From positions 61,815 through 125,814 of the forward strand of contig PBYV01000068.1 in the NCBI GenBank assembly GCA_002729765.1: 64,000 nucleotides of DNA, given 5' to 3'. Of this stretch, positions 8,975-19,498 are shown one piece after another (position 1 is the stretch's first letter; every line of letters begins with the position of its first letter). The stretch is from Acidimicrobiaceae bacterium (GTDB lineage: Bacteria > Actinomycetota > Acidimicrobiia > Acidimicrobiales > MedAcidi-G1). A program made the position numbers and the translations under genes. Below the pieces are notes generated by a model. That model saw nothing but the letters and a program-made list of their open reading frames with translations. It was not told the DNA's origin and searched no databases.

Positions 8975-11932
8975 TCAAGAAGCCTCAAACGCTAGAGCAT
9001 TAACAAGCTCTTGAATCTGCGCTTGTAGCCGGCCAAACTCCTCCCAATCTGCAGGGTCATCTGCCAAAGCTGTAGCTGAAGCTTTTTGTAAGCGGTCTAT
9101 TTCAGCAATAATTGCTGCCACATTCTCAGAAATATCTGATAGTTCAATCGTAGAGACAGATTCCGTCTGAGCTTCAGCTTCTTCATTAGTTTCTATTCGG
9201 GAAGATTTTCCTGAACCTATTCCATCAAATAGTTCCGAGAGAGAAGAGTTTGTAAGAATTTCAAGTGCTTCCTGTAACGAATCAGCCATCACTACATCTT
9301 CGCCCACAGCAACGATGACCTGTACCAGTTCTGGAACCGTACTGTCACCTTCAGCTTGAACGTACAAAGGACGGACATAAAGTATCGAGTCTTCTATTGG
9401 TACTAGTAAGAGTTCTCCGAACAATACCGTTGAACCTCGTTGGCTTAATAAGGTTTGAAGACTAGCCACTTCTTCATCGTTACGAATCCTTTCCTCCGCT
9501 AGAGCTGGTCCGTCAAAATTTGATGAAGGAGGTCTGTATACGGCCAATTTGCCATAATCATCCTTGTCGCTTCGCCCAACTATAAATGCTGCAAGTTCTT
9601 TACGTGTGTCTTCCTCATCGAGGGGAACGAATGCTCTTAAGACCACATACTCAGCTTCATTAGAATCGGGTAGTTCTACGATTGTTCTATACGGAGACAT
9701 TCGCATATCTCTACTGCCAACTCGGATGCCTTGCTCATTTACAATCGCTAAATTTGCAGCACCTTCTCCAGTTCTACCTGGATCTTGAGAAACTGCCCAT
9801 TCCGCAGCTCTTTGGTAAAAATTCTCTGTGTCATCAACATGATATTTCCCCCAAAGTTCTGTTTGAACTCTGAATAAATCTTCTGGGTAACGTACGTGTT
9901 CGATTAAAGAAGCAGGCATCTCATCCATTGGTTTAAATAAACCTTCAAATGCTCTTTGGTAAGCGTTTATTAGTGGATCTTGTTGGTCAACAACATAGAA
10001 AATTACTTCCCCCGTGAAAGCATCAACTGTAGCTTTAACTGAATTTCTTACATAATTAAAATTATGGCGTAATCCGCTCTTTCGTGGAAGCTCCGCTACA
10101 GGTGCATTTTGGGCATACGGATAACGATCTGTTGTGGTGTAACCATCGATCATATAAATAATGCGTCCATTTTCTAATATCGGGTAAGGATCAGCATCAA
10201 AATGCAAGAAAGGTGCAAGTTTTTCAACTCTTTCTCGCACATCGCGAACGAACATTACTTTGGAATCTTCTGTTACAAAATTTGAGATAAGAGGCTCTAT
10301 TTGGCCGAATCGAAGAGCGAAAGCAACTCTGCGGAATAAAGATCCCATACCAACTCCGCCATCGCCACCTAATTCTTCATATCGAACTGCGAGCGTTTGT
10401 TGATTTTCGTCGGTGTAATCAACTTCGTTTCGACTCGCTCCTAAAACCGCATATCCACCTAGATTTTCTCCTACGTAGATTTGAGGCTTATCGAGGGTTA
10501 GGTTCATTGCTTCGTCAATTGATACTGGTAAATCCCCTATCAAGAAATCAGGATCCCCAGAACCTTTGACTCTTGAAACTGGTGCTAATGCAAGCCCATA
10601 ACCGTGAGTAAATGCAACATGCTGATTTTCCCATGAACGAGTTTCATTTAAATTAAGTTCTCTTGCTCCAAGTAGTACCTGAGTTGTTTCTCCATTTACT
10701 TCATACCGATCAGTATCTAAGACATCGGAGAATCGATAAAACTCTCTTTCACCTTGCAGACGGTCGAAAGTCGCTTGAACAATAAGTGGATCTAAAATTC
10801 TTATATTTCTAACTGTCTCTGGATTATTTTTTAAATCATTTGCAGTAATACTGTTATCAAAATCTGTTAATTGAACTTCATCAATTTCAGCCAATCCGTA
10901 AGCTTCTCTTGTAGCCGCAATATTTCTTTCTATATAAGGAGCTTCCTTTTCTGATTCTGCGGGTTCAACACGAAAATTTTGTATGACTGCTGGATAGATA
11001 CTCCCCACCACCACTGCTACGAAAGCCCATAAGCCGACTGCAAGTGTAGGTAAAACCCATCCTCGTCTACGAATGTTAACGACTAGAAGAATTACTGCTA
11101 ATAAAGAAATGAGGATTAATAAATTAGTAGCGGGAAGCTGAGCTTTTACGTCCGTATAAGTGGCTCCATCAACCGCCCCTCGATCAGATGTAGTTAACTC
11201 ATATCTAGCTAACCAGTAGTTTGCCGCTCGGACTAAAGCTATGGCTGCAAGCAATACAGATAAATGAGCTTTAACTTGAGGCCTGACTCTCTCCCCCATA
11301 GTTTGAAACCTGATGCCACCATTTAGATAGTGAGTTATGGCCGTAAAAATAATTGTTACTAAAAGGGTTCCAAATACCCAGTCAACTACGAAGTTGTAGA
11401 AAGGCAATTGAAAGATGTAAAAACCTATATCTTTATCAAACTGGGCATCAGTCACTCCGACGTCTTCCCTGTTTGTGAACAAAAGCCAATCCTGCCATTT
11501 ATCAGAGACTCTTAATCCGGCTATCAGCGCAAAAAAGGCTGAAAAAAGAATGCGAACAAGTCGGTCTCTTTTACCTATAAAAGTGTGGTAATGAACGAGT
11601 AAGTCTTCTTCTGGACCAGCTGGTCTTATTCTTGGTGCTAAACGCTGAGCGACTGTCAAGTTCCCAAAAAGAATTAGAAAAAATAAGAGCATAAAGAGTA
11701 ATACGAGAACTACCTGTGCTCCTAAGACTGCTTTGAAAACTTGACCTTGACCAAGCGAGTCGAACCATAAGAAATCGGTATAAAAACCGGCTAGTCCCCT
11801 TAAGGACATGAGGAGGAAAAGCCCGATTGCAATTACTCCAAAAATAATTAATCTAAAACGTCCTACCGAACCTCGTCGACCACGGCGCGGCAGAACTCTT
11901 GGTCGTGGTGGTGGAGCATCTTCAGGTTGCAT
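8975..11932 (-). CDS. UPF0182 family large membrane protein
   Basis: 985 aa, N-terminal multi-TM region then large soluble domain (IERNIAATREAYGL, LTHGYG-like and PYAQNAPV motifs of the family). Confidence 0.9.
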   Translation of the reverse strand: MQPEDAPPPRPRVLPRRGRRGSVGRFRLIIFGVIAIGLFLLMSLRGLAGFYTDFLWFDSLGQGQVFKAVLGAQVVLVLLFMLLFFLILFGNLTVAQRLAPRIRPAGPEEDLLVHYHTFIGKRDRLVRILFSAFFALIAGLRVSDKWQDWLLFTNREDVGVTDAQFDKDIGFYIFQLPFYNFVVDWVFGTLLVTIIFTAITHYLNGGIRFQTMGERVRPQVKAHLSVLLAAIALVRAANYWLARYELTTSDRGAVDGATYTDVKAQLPATNLLILISLLAVILLVVNIRRRGWVLPTLAVGLWAFVAVVVGSIYPAVIQNFRVEPAESEKEAPYIERNIAATREAYGLAEIDEVQLTDFDNSITANDLKNNPETVRNIRILDPLIVQATFDRLQGEREFYRFSDVLDTDRYEVNGETTQVLLGARELNLNETRSWENQHVAFTHGYGLALAPVSRVKGSGDPDFLIGDLPVSIDEAMNLTLDKPQIYVGENLGGYAVLGASRNEVDYTDENQQTLAVRYEELGGDGGVGMGSLFRRVAFALRFGQIEPLISNFVTEDSKVMFVRDVRERVEKLAPFLHFDADPYPILENGRIIYMIDGYTTTDRYPYAQNAPVAELPRKSGLRHNFNYVRNSVKATVDAFTGEVIFYVVDQQDPLINAYQRAFEGLFKPMDEMPASLIEHVRYPEDLFRVQTELWGKYHVDDTENFYQRAAEWAVSQDPGRTGEGAANLAIVNEQGIRVGSRDMRMSPYRTIVELPDSNEAEYVVLRAFVPLDEEDTRKELAAFIVGRSDKDDYGKLAVYRPPSSNFDGPALAEERIRNDEEVASLQTLLSQRGSTVLFGELLLVPIEDSILYVRPLYVQAEGDSTVPELVQVIVAVGEDVVMADSLQEALEILTNSSLSELFDGIGSGKSSRIETNEEAEAQTESVSTIELSDISENVAAIIAEIDRLQKASATALADDPADWEEFGRLQAQIQELVNALAFEAS

Positions 11933-12026
11933 TGTTAAATTCTCTGTCCGTGAAATTCATCTGCTCTGCTCTCATTCTTTAAGCCTATGGTGCCTGTAAT
12001 GGGGAAACGTGCTGGAAATCAGATTA

Positions 12027-13082
12027 TCAATTTTTTGGTAGTTCTAATGAATCACCGTTGCCACCCAAATCAGTGAGAACCATCAAAGCATCATCTAAAT
12101 TTGCAACCCCTTCGACTTTCATTTCACCAGCGTGTTTCTTGGCTTTTTCGAGAGAATTGTCAGGCACCAAAAATAAATCCATTCCTGCCTTACGGGCAGT
12201 TATCGTTTTTTGTTCTACCCCACCTATGGCACCTACATTTCCGTCTAGGTCTATTGTTCCTGTAGTGGCAATCTGAAGGCCTCCTGTTAATTCGCCTGGA
12301 GTTAAAATATCTAAGACAGATAGTGTGAGAGCTAAACCTGCTGAATTACCTCCAATTCTGCCTGTGTTCACAAGAACTTGTACGGGCAAATCATCATTAT
12401 CTTCTATGCGGGTCTGAGGTGCTATGCCAAGAAATGCAACTGACGGTTCATCTGCACGTGAGCCAAGTTCGATTGAGATTTCTCGTAAATCGGAACCATC
12501 TATTTTCTCGACATTAAGGTGAATAATTTCCGAAGGTTCATATTCTCTGATTTCAATAATTAAATCTTGATCTGTAAAGACTTCTTTTTCATTTACTGCG
12601 ACTATTACATCAGAAGTGGTCAGAATACCTTCAGATGGTCCTCCAACTGAGGCAATTCCTACACCTGTCGCTTTATATGGTTCCAGGCCTAAATGACTTA
12701 AAGCAACTGACACGGCTGTCAACTTGGAAACTCTCATTAAGTCAAAATTGAAAGTTGTATTTTCGTCTCTATTTCTTGTTCCCAAAATTGAGTCTTCATC
12801 AATCAAATGAACAGATTCTTTGAAGGTTCCTTCAAGGAATTCCCATCCATTTATTGACGAATCTTGTGAAATTGTCGTGAAATGAATTTCACCAGAGGGT
12901 TTGAAACTTTTCCCTTCAGAAACAACAATCCTGCGTGATAATTCGTTTACTGTTCCTGGCTTAAAAGCAAAATAAGGGAGTCGGATGAAAGTCATAGATA
13001 TTAGAAATCCGATTAAAAGAAAAAATAGGATTCCTGCTTTCCACTTTTTTGAGATTTTTATATTCATTAGATTCTCGCGCAC
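12027..13082 (-). CDS. PDZ and Lon-type (S16) serine protease, YlbL-like; start may be internal Met at 13067
   Basis: N-terminal TM, PDZ region, S16 motif GRIGGNSAGLALTLSVLDILTPGELTGG and catalytic Lys region. Confidence 0.88.
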   Translation of the reverse strand: MRENLMNIKISKKWKAGILFFLLIGFLISMTFIRLPYFAFKPGTVNELSRRIVVSEGKSFKPSGEIHFTTISQDSSINGWEFLEGTFKESVHLIDEDSILGTRNRDENTTFNFDLMRVSKLTAVSVALSHLGLEPYKATGVGIASVGGPSEGILTTSDVIVAVNEKEVFTDQDLIIEIREYEPSEIIHLNVEKIDGSDLREISIELGSRADEPSVAFLGIAPQTRIEDNDDLPVQVLVNTGRIGGNSAGLALTLSVLDILTPGELTGGLQIATTGTIDLDGNVGAIGGVEQKTITARKAGMDLFLVPDNSLEKAKKHAGEMKVEGVANLDDALMVLTDLGGNGDSLELPKN

Positions 13083-13221
13083 TATTCGCGATTACCGTAT
13101 CTGTACGTTTTCTTAGACTTTACATTTTAATAAATGTATTTTTAAATTCCTGACTGCAGTTGTATTAACTGTCATGATTAAATTACAAGAATACTTTTAA
13201 GGAATTCAGATTTTTTACAAA

Positions 13222-13494
13222 TTGAGACACATCTTTAGCTCGCCTTTCCCACCGAATGGCAGCACTGAACGCGCTGCAGATAAAGGATGGAGTCCAGTAG
13301 CTAGATTAGGAGTTTGGTTTCAGCCTCCGCGGCGAATCACTTTAGGCAAATCAGCAAAAATACGTTGGTGGCATCGCTTACGATCTTTTGTTCTTCTCGG
13401 ACTCTTTGTTATTTTTGGAGGAATTATTTTAGCTTCTCTTATCGGTTTAATTATTTTCGCAGGAGGTTTCCTCTTGGAACAGGCAATCGGCTAA
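13222..13494 (+). CDS. Small membrane protein, hypothetical
   Basis: TTG-start ORF ending in a hydrophobic helix; adjoins the next CDS. Confidence 0.5.
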   Translation: MRHIFSSPFPPNGSTERAADKGWSPVARLGVWFQPPRRITLGKSAKIRWWHRLRSFVLLGLFVIFGGIILASLIGLIIFAGGFLLEQAIG

Positions 13495-14127
13495 GTGGAC
13501 CCAAATACTGTGAATAGAAGAAAAGCTATTCTTTCTAGACACTCAGGTGACTATAAATTAGCGATTTCATTATTAGATGATGAGGATGCAAAGGTCAGAG
13601 GAGCGGCTCTAAGTTCTTTAGAAAAATTAGGAAAACTTTCAAAAAAAATTCTGGAAAAATATTTCTATGACCCTTCTCCTGAAGTTCGCAAAAGAGCTAT
13701 CGAGCTACTAGCAAAAAGACCTGAAGAAATTCCTCTTAATGTGCTCGATGATGAGGACTCCTTAGTCGTCGAAACAGCATGTTGGGCTGCGGGAGAAAAA
13801 GAAAATCCAACTCAAGAGTTAATTAATCAACTTTGCTTTATCGCTGATAGTCATTCAGATCAACTATGTAGAGAAGCCGCAGTTGCTGCTCTTGGATCTA
13901 TAAGTTCACCTCTGGGACTTGCAACCGTACTCGAAGCTCTCAAAGATAAACCCGCGATAAGACGTCGAGCAGTTATTGCTTTGGCAGCTTTTGACGATCC
14001 GAAAGTTGATGAAGCTCTTAAAAAATCTCTAAATGACAGAGATTGGCAAGTAAGACAAATAGCTGAAGATCTACTTGATGCAAGTAGGGTAATCAGCCCC
14101 GTTGATATTGGACCACGACCAAACTAA
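13495..14127 (+). CDS. HEAT-repeat domain protein
   Basis: GTG start; repeated DEDAKVRGAALSSLEKLGK / SPEVRKRAIELLAKRP / DRDWQVRQIAEDLL helices. Confidence 0.75.
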   Translation: MDPNTVNRRKAILSRHSGDYKLAISLLDDEDAKVRGAALSSLEKLGKLSKKILEKYFYDPSPEVRKRAIELLAKRPEEIPLNVLDDEDSLVVETACWAAGEKENPTQELINQLCFIADSHSDQLCREAAVAALGSISSPLGLATVLEALKDKPAIRRRAVIALAAFDDPKVDEALKKSLNDRDWQVRQIAEDLLDASRVISPVDIGPRPN

Positions 14128-14130
14128 TTT

Positions 14131-15135
14131 TTAACGTCTAGCTTCCATAAACATTGCGCGCATCGCATCAAAATCTTCAACAAGTTGACCAGCTCCCAGC
14201 ACCACACACTCCATTGGTGATTCAGCATGAACTACCGGTACTCCGGTTTCTTGTGATATTCGACTGTCTAATCCACGTAAAAGACTTCCGCCTCCTACAA
14301 GATAAATACCACTGGTTAACAGATCCTGAGCGAGTTCAGGTGGGGCTTTACCTAGACAAGAAACTACCGAATCAACCATCACAGAAACAGGTTCTTCTAT
14401 TGCTGTTCTGATCTCATAGGGCTGCAGAACAACTGTTTTTGGCATACCCGTAAACATTTCACGTCCTCGTACTTCTGCTCTGCCTTCACCTGGTGTTTCT
14501 GCAGCAGAACCGACTGTCCATTTTATTTCTTCAGCTGTTCTCTCACCTATCGCTAATCCGTATTCTCTCCTTATGTAGTTTTGAATTGCATCATCAATAT
14601 CAAAAGAGCCAACACGTTTTGCTTCTATTTCAACTATCCCACCCAACGAAAGTAGTGCTGTTTCTGATGTGCCACCTCCTATATCAACAACCATGCTTCC
14701 AAAGGCTTCACTTATTGGGAGGTTTGCTCCTATGGCGGCTGCTAAAGGCTGCTCGATAAGCTGTGCGTCTGAAGCTCCTGCTCGACGACAAGCTTCAGTT
14801 ACTGCGCGCCTTTCGACAGGTGTGATCGCTGACGGTACACAAATAACGACTCGTGGTTTGTTAAAACGACTTACTCCTGCTCTTTTAAGAATGAGCCGGA
14901 CCATTCTTTGGGTTATATCAAAATCTGTAATCGCTCCTTTTCGTAGTGGTCGATGAGCAACTATATGAGCTGGAGTTCTTCCTATCATGTTCCATGCATC
15001 TGAACCCATTGCCAAAACTTCACGATTGTTTTCATTTAATGCAATCACAGAAGGTTCCGCTAGCACTATTCCTTCACTTCGTGCGTAAACCAGAGTGTTT
15101 GCTGTGCCGAGGTCGATAGCTAAATCTCTTGCCAT
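14131..15135 (-). CDS. mreB: Rod shape-determining protein MreB
   Basis: ARDLAIDLGTANTLVYARSEGIVLAEPSVIAL; RVVICVPSAITPVERRAVTEA; VVDIGGGTSETALLSLGG. Confidence 0.92.
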   Translation of the reverse strand: MARDLAIDLGTANTLVYARSEGIVLAEPSVIALNENNREVLAMGSDAWNMIGRTPAHIVAHRPLRKGAITDFDITQRMVRLILKRAGVSRFNKPRVVICVPSAITPVERRAVTEACRRAGASDAQLIEQPLAAAIGANLPISEAFGSMVVDIGGGTSETALLSLGGIVEIEAKRVGSFDIDDAIQNYIRREYGLAIGERTAEEIKWTVGSAAETPGEGRAEVRGREMFTGMPKTVVLQPYEIRTAIEEPVSVMVDSVVSCLGKAPPELAQDLLTSGIYLVGGGSLLRGLDSRISQETGVPVVHAESPMECVVLGAGQLVEDFDAMRAMFMEARR

Positions 15136-15136
15136 T

Positions 15137-15367
15137 TCAATCTTCGCGTTCTATTTGGGTTTCTAATTTCTCTTCACTGCCTATCACTCTTATACCATCC
15201 GGGTTTTGCATCCGTCTAGGTTTTCTTTGTGATCCGCGTCGCAACATCTTCTGCAATTCACCAGGAGTTGTTGAACGTGTTCTAGGTCTCGTAATCAACC
15301 AAAGAATAATTGAACCGATAACGGCTATAACAACTGTTCCTGCAAGAAAAATTAAGTTCGTATTCAT
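15137..15367 (-). CDS. Small membrane protein, hypothetical
   Basis: 76 aa, N-terminal TM then basic tail. Confidence 0.55.
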   Translation of the reverse strand: MNTNLIFLAGTVVIAVIGSIILWLITRPRTRSTTPGELQKMLRRGSQRKPRRMQNPDGIRVIGSEEKLETQIERED

Positions 15368-15867
15368 AGGTTTCCGTTATCTGATTGAAAAGAATCTATT
15401 TCTTCTAATTCAGTAATATGTTGAGCGTCAAGTCCCCAGTCACTTCCATCTTCCCAAGTCTCAGATTTCCAAATTGGAACAGTTTTTTTCAGTGTGTCTA
15501 TACACCATCGTCCAGCAGAAAAAGCATCGTCTCTGTGTGCTGAAGAGGCCAGAACCACTACCGCTGTTTCACCAATTTCAAGTTTTCCGATTCGATGCAA
15601 CATCACTATTCTTCTTACTTCTGGCCAATATTCACGAATTTTCTCAGCAATTTTTTCTAAACGTAGTAGAGCTTGTTCTTCATATGATTCATAAGTTATT
15701 TCTGTAACATTTGCACGACCTTCGGCGTGGTTTCTTATATTGCCGCTAAAAAGAACGACGGCTCCACACTCTGGTTGGTTAACCCATTCCAGAGCCTCTT
15801 TCACCGGAAGAGTTTGATCATCCAAACCGATCCATGTGTCACTGTTAGTTGGTGGGGAAAGCGTCAT
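15364..15867 (-). CDS. moaE: Molybdopterin synthase catalytic subunit
   Basis: GAVVLFSGNIRNHAEGRANVTEITYESYEEQA; HRIGKLEIGETAVVVLASSAHRDDAF; WKSETWEDGSDW. Confidence 0.9.
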   Translation of the reverse strand: MTLSPPTNSDTWIGLDDQTLPVKEALEWVNQPECGAVVLFSGNIRNHAEGRANVTEITYESYEEQALLRLEKIAEKIREYWPEVRRIVMLHRIGKLEIGETAVVVLASSAHRDDAFSAGRWCIDTLKKTVPIWKSETWEDGSDWGLDAQHITELEEIDSFQSDNGNL

Positions 15868-16048
15868 TTTGAAATCTTAGGTAGATAATAAATGTTACGC
15901 ATATGGTGAGCAGAATAGCGTATGGTTGCGTGTCTTTATTAACCGTTGTGGTATAAGAATTTTATTTTTGTTAAATGCTGATTTATTTCTATGATTTTGT
16001 TTCCTGAAAAATCAACGCTAAACAATTTTTTGAATCTACGATGCAGGT

Positions 16049-17218
16049 GTGGAGTTCTTCGATCCATCTAACCCAGATGATGACAATCCGTTCTCTGATA
16101 TGTCATTTTTGAATGAGATATTCAAATCTTTTTCGCAACAAGGTGGACAATCAGCTAAGCAAATCGCGATGGCCATTGCCTCTGGTGGAACTAGTGAACC
16201 TAATGTTGACCCTGTTGAACGAATGGAATTTGAGAATCTCTTAAGAGTCGCGGAACTGCACGTTAATAAAGTGACGGGTCTAACTCCTTCTCGTAGCGGA
16301 TCTTTAACAATAGAACCAGTGACTAAAGCTGGTTGGGCAACACATTCTTTGGATGCTCTTAAACCTTTACTCGTCGGCTTGGCTTCTATAGGGACTGATA
16401 ACGATATAGATTTAGGTGACTTTCCATCTGAAATTAATGAAATGATGGCTTTACTTGCCCCAATGATGGCGGAAATGACCACTGGAACAATGGTTGGCCA
16501 TCTAGCTAGTAGATGTTTAGGAACCTACGACCTTCCCATACCTCGTGAAGACGATCGCATTCTTCTAGTTGCACCGAATATTGACTCTTTTGGTGAAGAT
16601 TGGAGTATACCTAAAGAAGATTTAAGACTTTGGATTTGTCTCCATGAAGTTACCCATCATGCTGTTCTGGGAATTCCTCATGTCCGAAAAAACCTAAGCG
16701 GATTGTTGACCCAACATGCTGAAAGTTTCAGTAATGACCCTTCAGTGATTCAAGATCAACTCGGTGAAATCGAAATCGGTGAAGGATTGGAAGGTTTAGC
16801 TTCTTTAGAAAATGTTTTAAATCCTGAAATGGTGCTAGGTGCGGTTCGTTCACCTCAACAAGAAGCTCTTTTACCTTACTTGGAAGCGCTTGTTGCAGTG
16901 ATTATCGGGTTTGTTGACTACACAATGGATCAAATAGGTAATGACTTAATTCCTTCTTACCCGATGATGACTGAAGCTCTGCGAAGACGTCGTGTCGAGA
17001 CTGGTGAGGCTGAACGTTTTGTAGAGAAAATATTGGGTTTGAATCTGACACAAGAACAAGTTGATCGCGGTGTCTCTTTTATTGGTGGAGTTGTTGAAAG
17101 AGCAGATTCCAAAGGTTTAGATCGCCTTTGGGTTGATGAATCCAATCTGCCGACTCCTAGCGAGGTTGATGCTCCAGGGTTGTGGTTAGCAAGATTAGAT
17201 TTAGAAACAGGAGATTAA
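16049..17218 (+). CDS. Zinc-dependent metalloprotease, DUF2342/F420-biosynthesis-associated type
   Basis: GTG start; HEVTH (HExxH) motif in LWICLHEVTHHAVLGIPHVRKNL. Confidence 0.85.
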   Translation: MEFFDPSNPDDDNPFSDMSFLNEIFKSFSQQGGQSAKQIAMAIASGGTSEPNVDPVERMEFENLLRVAELHVNKVTGLTPSRSGSLTIEPVTKAGWATHSLDALKPLLVGLASIGTDNDIDLGDFPSEINEMMALLAPMMAEMTTGTMVGHLASRCLGTYDLPIPREDDRILLVAPNIDSFGEDWSIPKEDLRLWICLHEVTHHAVLGIPHVRKNLSGLLTQHAESFSNDPSVIQDQLGEIEIGEGLEGLASLENVLNPEMVLGAVRSPQQEALLPYLEALVAVIIGFVDYTMDQIGNDLIPSYPMMTEALRRRRVETGEAERFVEKILGLNLTQEQVDRGVSFIGGVVERADSKGLDRLWVDESNLPTPSEVDAPGLWLARLDLETGD

Positions 17219-18555
17219 TTTTCTTCTTCTGTGCTTCTAGTCCAAAAGCCAAGTTGTCCATCGGGTTTTTGAGGTTCTTCAGGTGTAATGATTTTTTCCG
17301 CTCTACGAGCTTCTCTAGTTCTTGGTAGGTAAAAAACGAGACCAAGTCCTACACCGAGAGCCATTGTGAAATAACCGACTTGTATTGGCAGCATTGCGAT
17401 TAATAAAGCTATTAGTGATCCGAATGCCCAACTGAGTTGGAACCTTCCTTCAAAAAGAGCGAAAGATCTTCCATGGTTTGCATCCGGTGCATCTCTTTGG
17501 ACGAGAGAGTCGAATGCTAATTTGGCAGATCCCGCGGACCCGGCTAATACCAAAGAAACAACCATGGCTCCTAGAATTGATGGAAGCCAAGATGCAGAAA
17601 CTGTTCCTGCGAAAGCTATAAAGAGGACACCTGAAATAATTCTTTCTTCAACCATCAGTTTTCTTAAGCGTGGTGCTACTCGTGCTCCAAGCAAAGCTCC
17701 TCCACTTGCGCATGCTAGAACAGCACCGAAGTGCCAGACAGGAGCTCCAGGGGTTCCAAGAATGTCTTGATCTCTTATCACCCCGGTAGCTACACCTAAC
17801 GCACGACCTGTTCCTTCCATTGCTACACCTTCTTCTCCACCTCTGAATTCAAATGCAAGCAGAAAAGTTATAAAACCTACAGCGGCTCGTAGCACTGCCA
17901 TCGCTGTGGCTGCATTAATTATTCCTGCTGAACGCAACTCTGTTTTTTCTCCTGATGTTGCTGGAGTGGTCGCAACAGTGACTCTTGGTATTTGAACTGC
18001 GGAAACTAAAGTAAGTGTGAACCCTATAACAGCAATTTTCGCAGGCCAGGAAGACCCTATAAGGAGAGCCAGTCCCCCAATTGAAGCTCCAAAAAAACTT
18101 CCAACTGCACTCAGGAGTGCCAATTTCGAATTTGCTTCTACTAAATCTCTTTCCGAACTAACTAATTTTGGAACTACGGCGCTTTTCGCCACTGAATAAG
18201 CTTTTTGAAATACGAGAATTCCAAAAGCTATTGGGAACAAAGCAAGACTTTCGATGTACAAGGCGAGAAGTGTTGCCAGAATTGCGCGTGCAAGCAGTGT
18301 GATAAGAATCATTGTTCGTCGACCTCCAGAAATTCGATCAATTAAAGGACCGATGAGCGGCGTGACGATAGCGAATGGTGCAATAGTTAAAAGTAGGTAT
18401 AGAGCGATTTTTGGTCTTGCTGAGTCTGGATCAAGAAAAAAGAGTGAACCTGCTAGCGCTACAGCGATCATCGCGTCCGCTGCTGCGCCTGAAAGGTGTG
18501 TGATAGCCATTCTCGTAAATGGACTAAGTGGGGGTTTTGTTTCCTTGACGCTCAC
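17215..18555 (-). CDS. MFS transporter
   Basis: Multi-TM; PLIGPLIDRISGGRRTMILIT motif. Confidence 0.82.
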   Translation of the reverse strand: MSVKETKPPLSPFTRMAITHLSGAAADAMIAVALAGSLFFLDPDSARPKIALYLLLTIAPFAIVTPLIGPLIDRISGGRRTMILITLLARAILATLLALYIESLALFPIAFGILVFQKAYSVAKSAVVPKLVSSERDLVEANSKLALLSAVGSFFGASIGGLALLIGSSWPAKIAVIGFTLTLVSAVQIPRVTVATTPATSGEKTELRSAGIINAATAMAVLRAAVGFITFLLAFEFRGGEEGVAMEGTGRALGVATGVIRDQDILGTPGAPVWHFGAVLACASGGALLGARVAPRLRKLMVEERIISGVLFIAFAGTVSASWLPSILGAMVVSLVLAGSAGSAKLAFDSLVQRDAPDANHGRSFALFEGRFQLSWAFGSLIALLIAMLPIQVGYFTMALGVGLGLVFYLPRTREARRAEKIITPEEPQKPDGQLGFWTRSTEEEN

Positions 18556-18607
18556 AGTTTCAGGTTACGTCAATTTAAGTATGTTGATCTTCTACTCGGT
18601 ATATGAT

Positions 18608-19369
18608 CTATTCCCATTTTTCAGTTGGTAGATCTACATCGGCTTCTTTAGACGGTTCGAGTGTTGTAGCTGTTGCATAACCTTTTTCTAAAAGAGCCGA
18701 ATCAGTTCCTTCATGTACAGGGTCATTACATGGCTCAAGTTCGATATCTATACCAGTTGAGTCTTTAGAAGTTATTACTGTTTGGACCCTTCCTATGTGG
18801 GCTAAATCTGCTTGACGGAACCCAAGAACTTCTTTCACGGGTTTATTTGGAATGTTTAAATTCAGCATTGTTGACTTAGGAGCTGAAGTGAGCCATTGAA
18901 TAGGTTGAGCTGTCATTTCCTTTGCTGTTTCCCAATGTTCGCATGTATCTACAGAGGGATGATAATTAATGCTTACTGCTATTCCTGATCGATCAAATCT
19001 TGCTGCAGTTTTTACAGCAGCAATTGTTCCTGAGAACAAAGTCGATCGACCTGTATTTGGTCCTAAATTAACCCCTGAAGCAACCATGTCAGGAGGTTCT
19101 CCAAAACCTCCAAGCATCGAAAGCATGACAATCAATGCAGGTGGTGCACCTACTGAAAATGATTGAATACCTTCAAGATCTTGAATTTCTACTTCTTCTA
19201 CAGCCACTCTGTCATGATCATCAAATGGCATAAGTGAAGCTGAAACACCACTCATGTTTTTTGAAGGTGCCGCTACAACAGCTTCAAATCCAAGTTCTGT
19301 GACTACTTGAGCTAGCGCGTATAGACCTTTTGAATCAATTCCGTCATCATTAGTAATAAGAAATTTCAA
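18608..19369 (-). CDS. surE: 5'/3'-nucleotidase SurE
   Basis: MKFLITNDDGIDSKGL; AAPSKNMSGVSASL; DMVASGVNLGPNTG. Confidence 0.93.
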   Translation of the reverse strand: MKFLITNDDGIDSKGLYALAQVVTELGFEAVVAAPSKNMSGVSASLMPFDDHDRVAVEEVEIQDLEGIQSFSVGAPPALIVMLSMLGGFGEPPDMVASGVNLGPNTGRSTLFSGTIAAVKTAARFDRSGIAVSINYHPSVDTCEHWETAKEMTAQPIQWLTSAPKSTMLNLNIPNKPVKEVLGFRQADLAHIGRVQTVITSKDSTGIDIELEPCNDPVHEGTDSALLEKGYATATTLEPSKEADVDLPTEKWE

Positions 19370-19498
19370 TTAGCACTTCTTTTAGTTGATTGATCATTCT
19401 TTATACTTCTAAAAAATGAAATACAAATCAATTTGGATCGTAAAATTTAAAGTTAACCTTTGTCAGTTCTTTAATCAGAAATTTTTCTGATTATGTTT

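Noticed and set aside
16036-16482. 148-aa antisense ORF
   Set aside because: Lies entirely opposite the well-supported metalloprotease gene; low-complexity composition.
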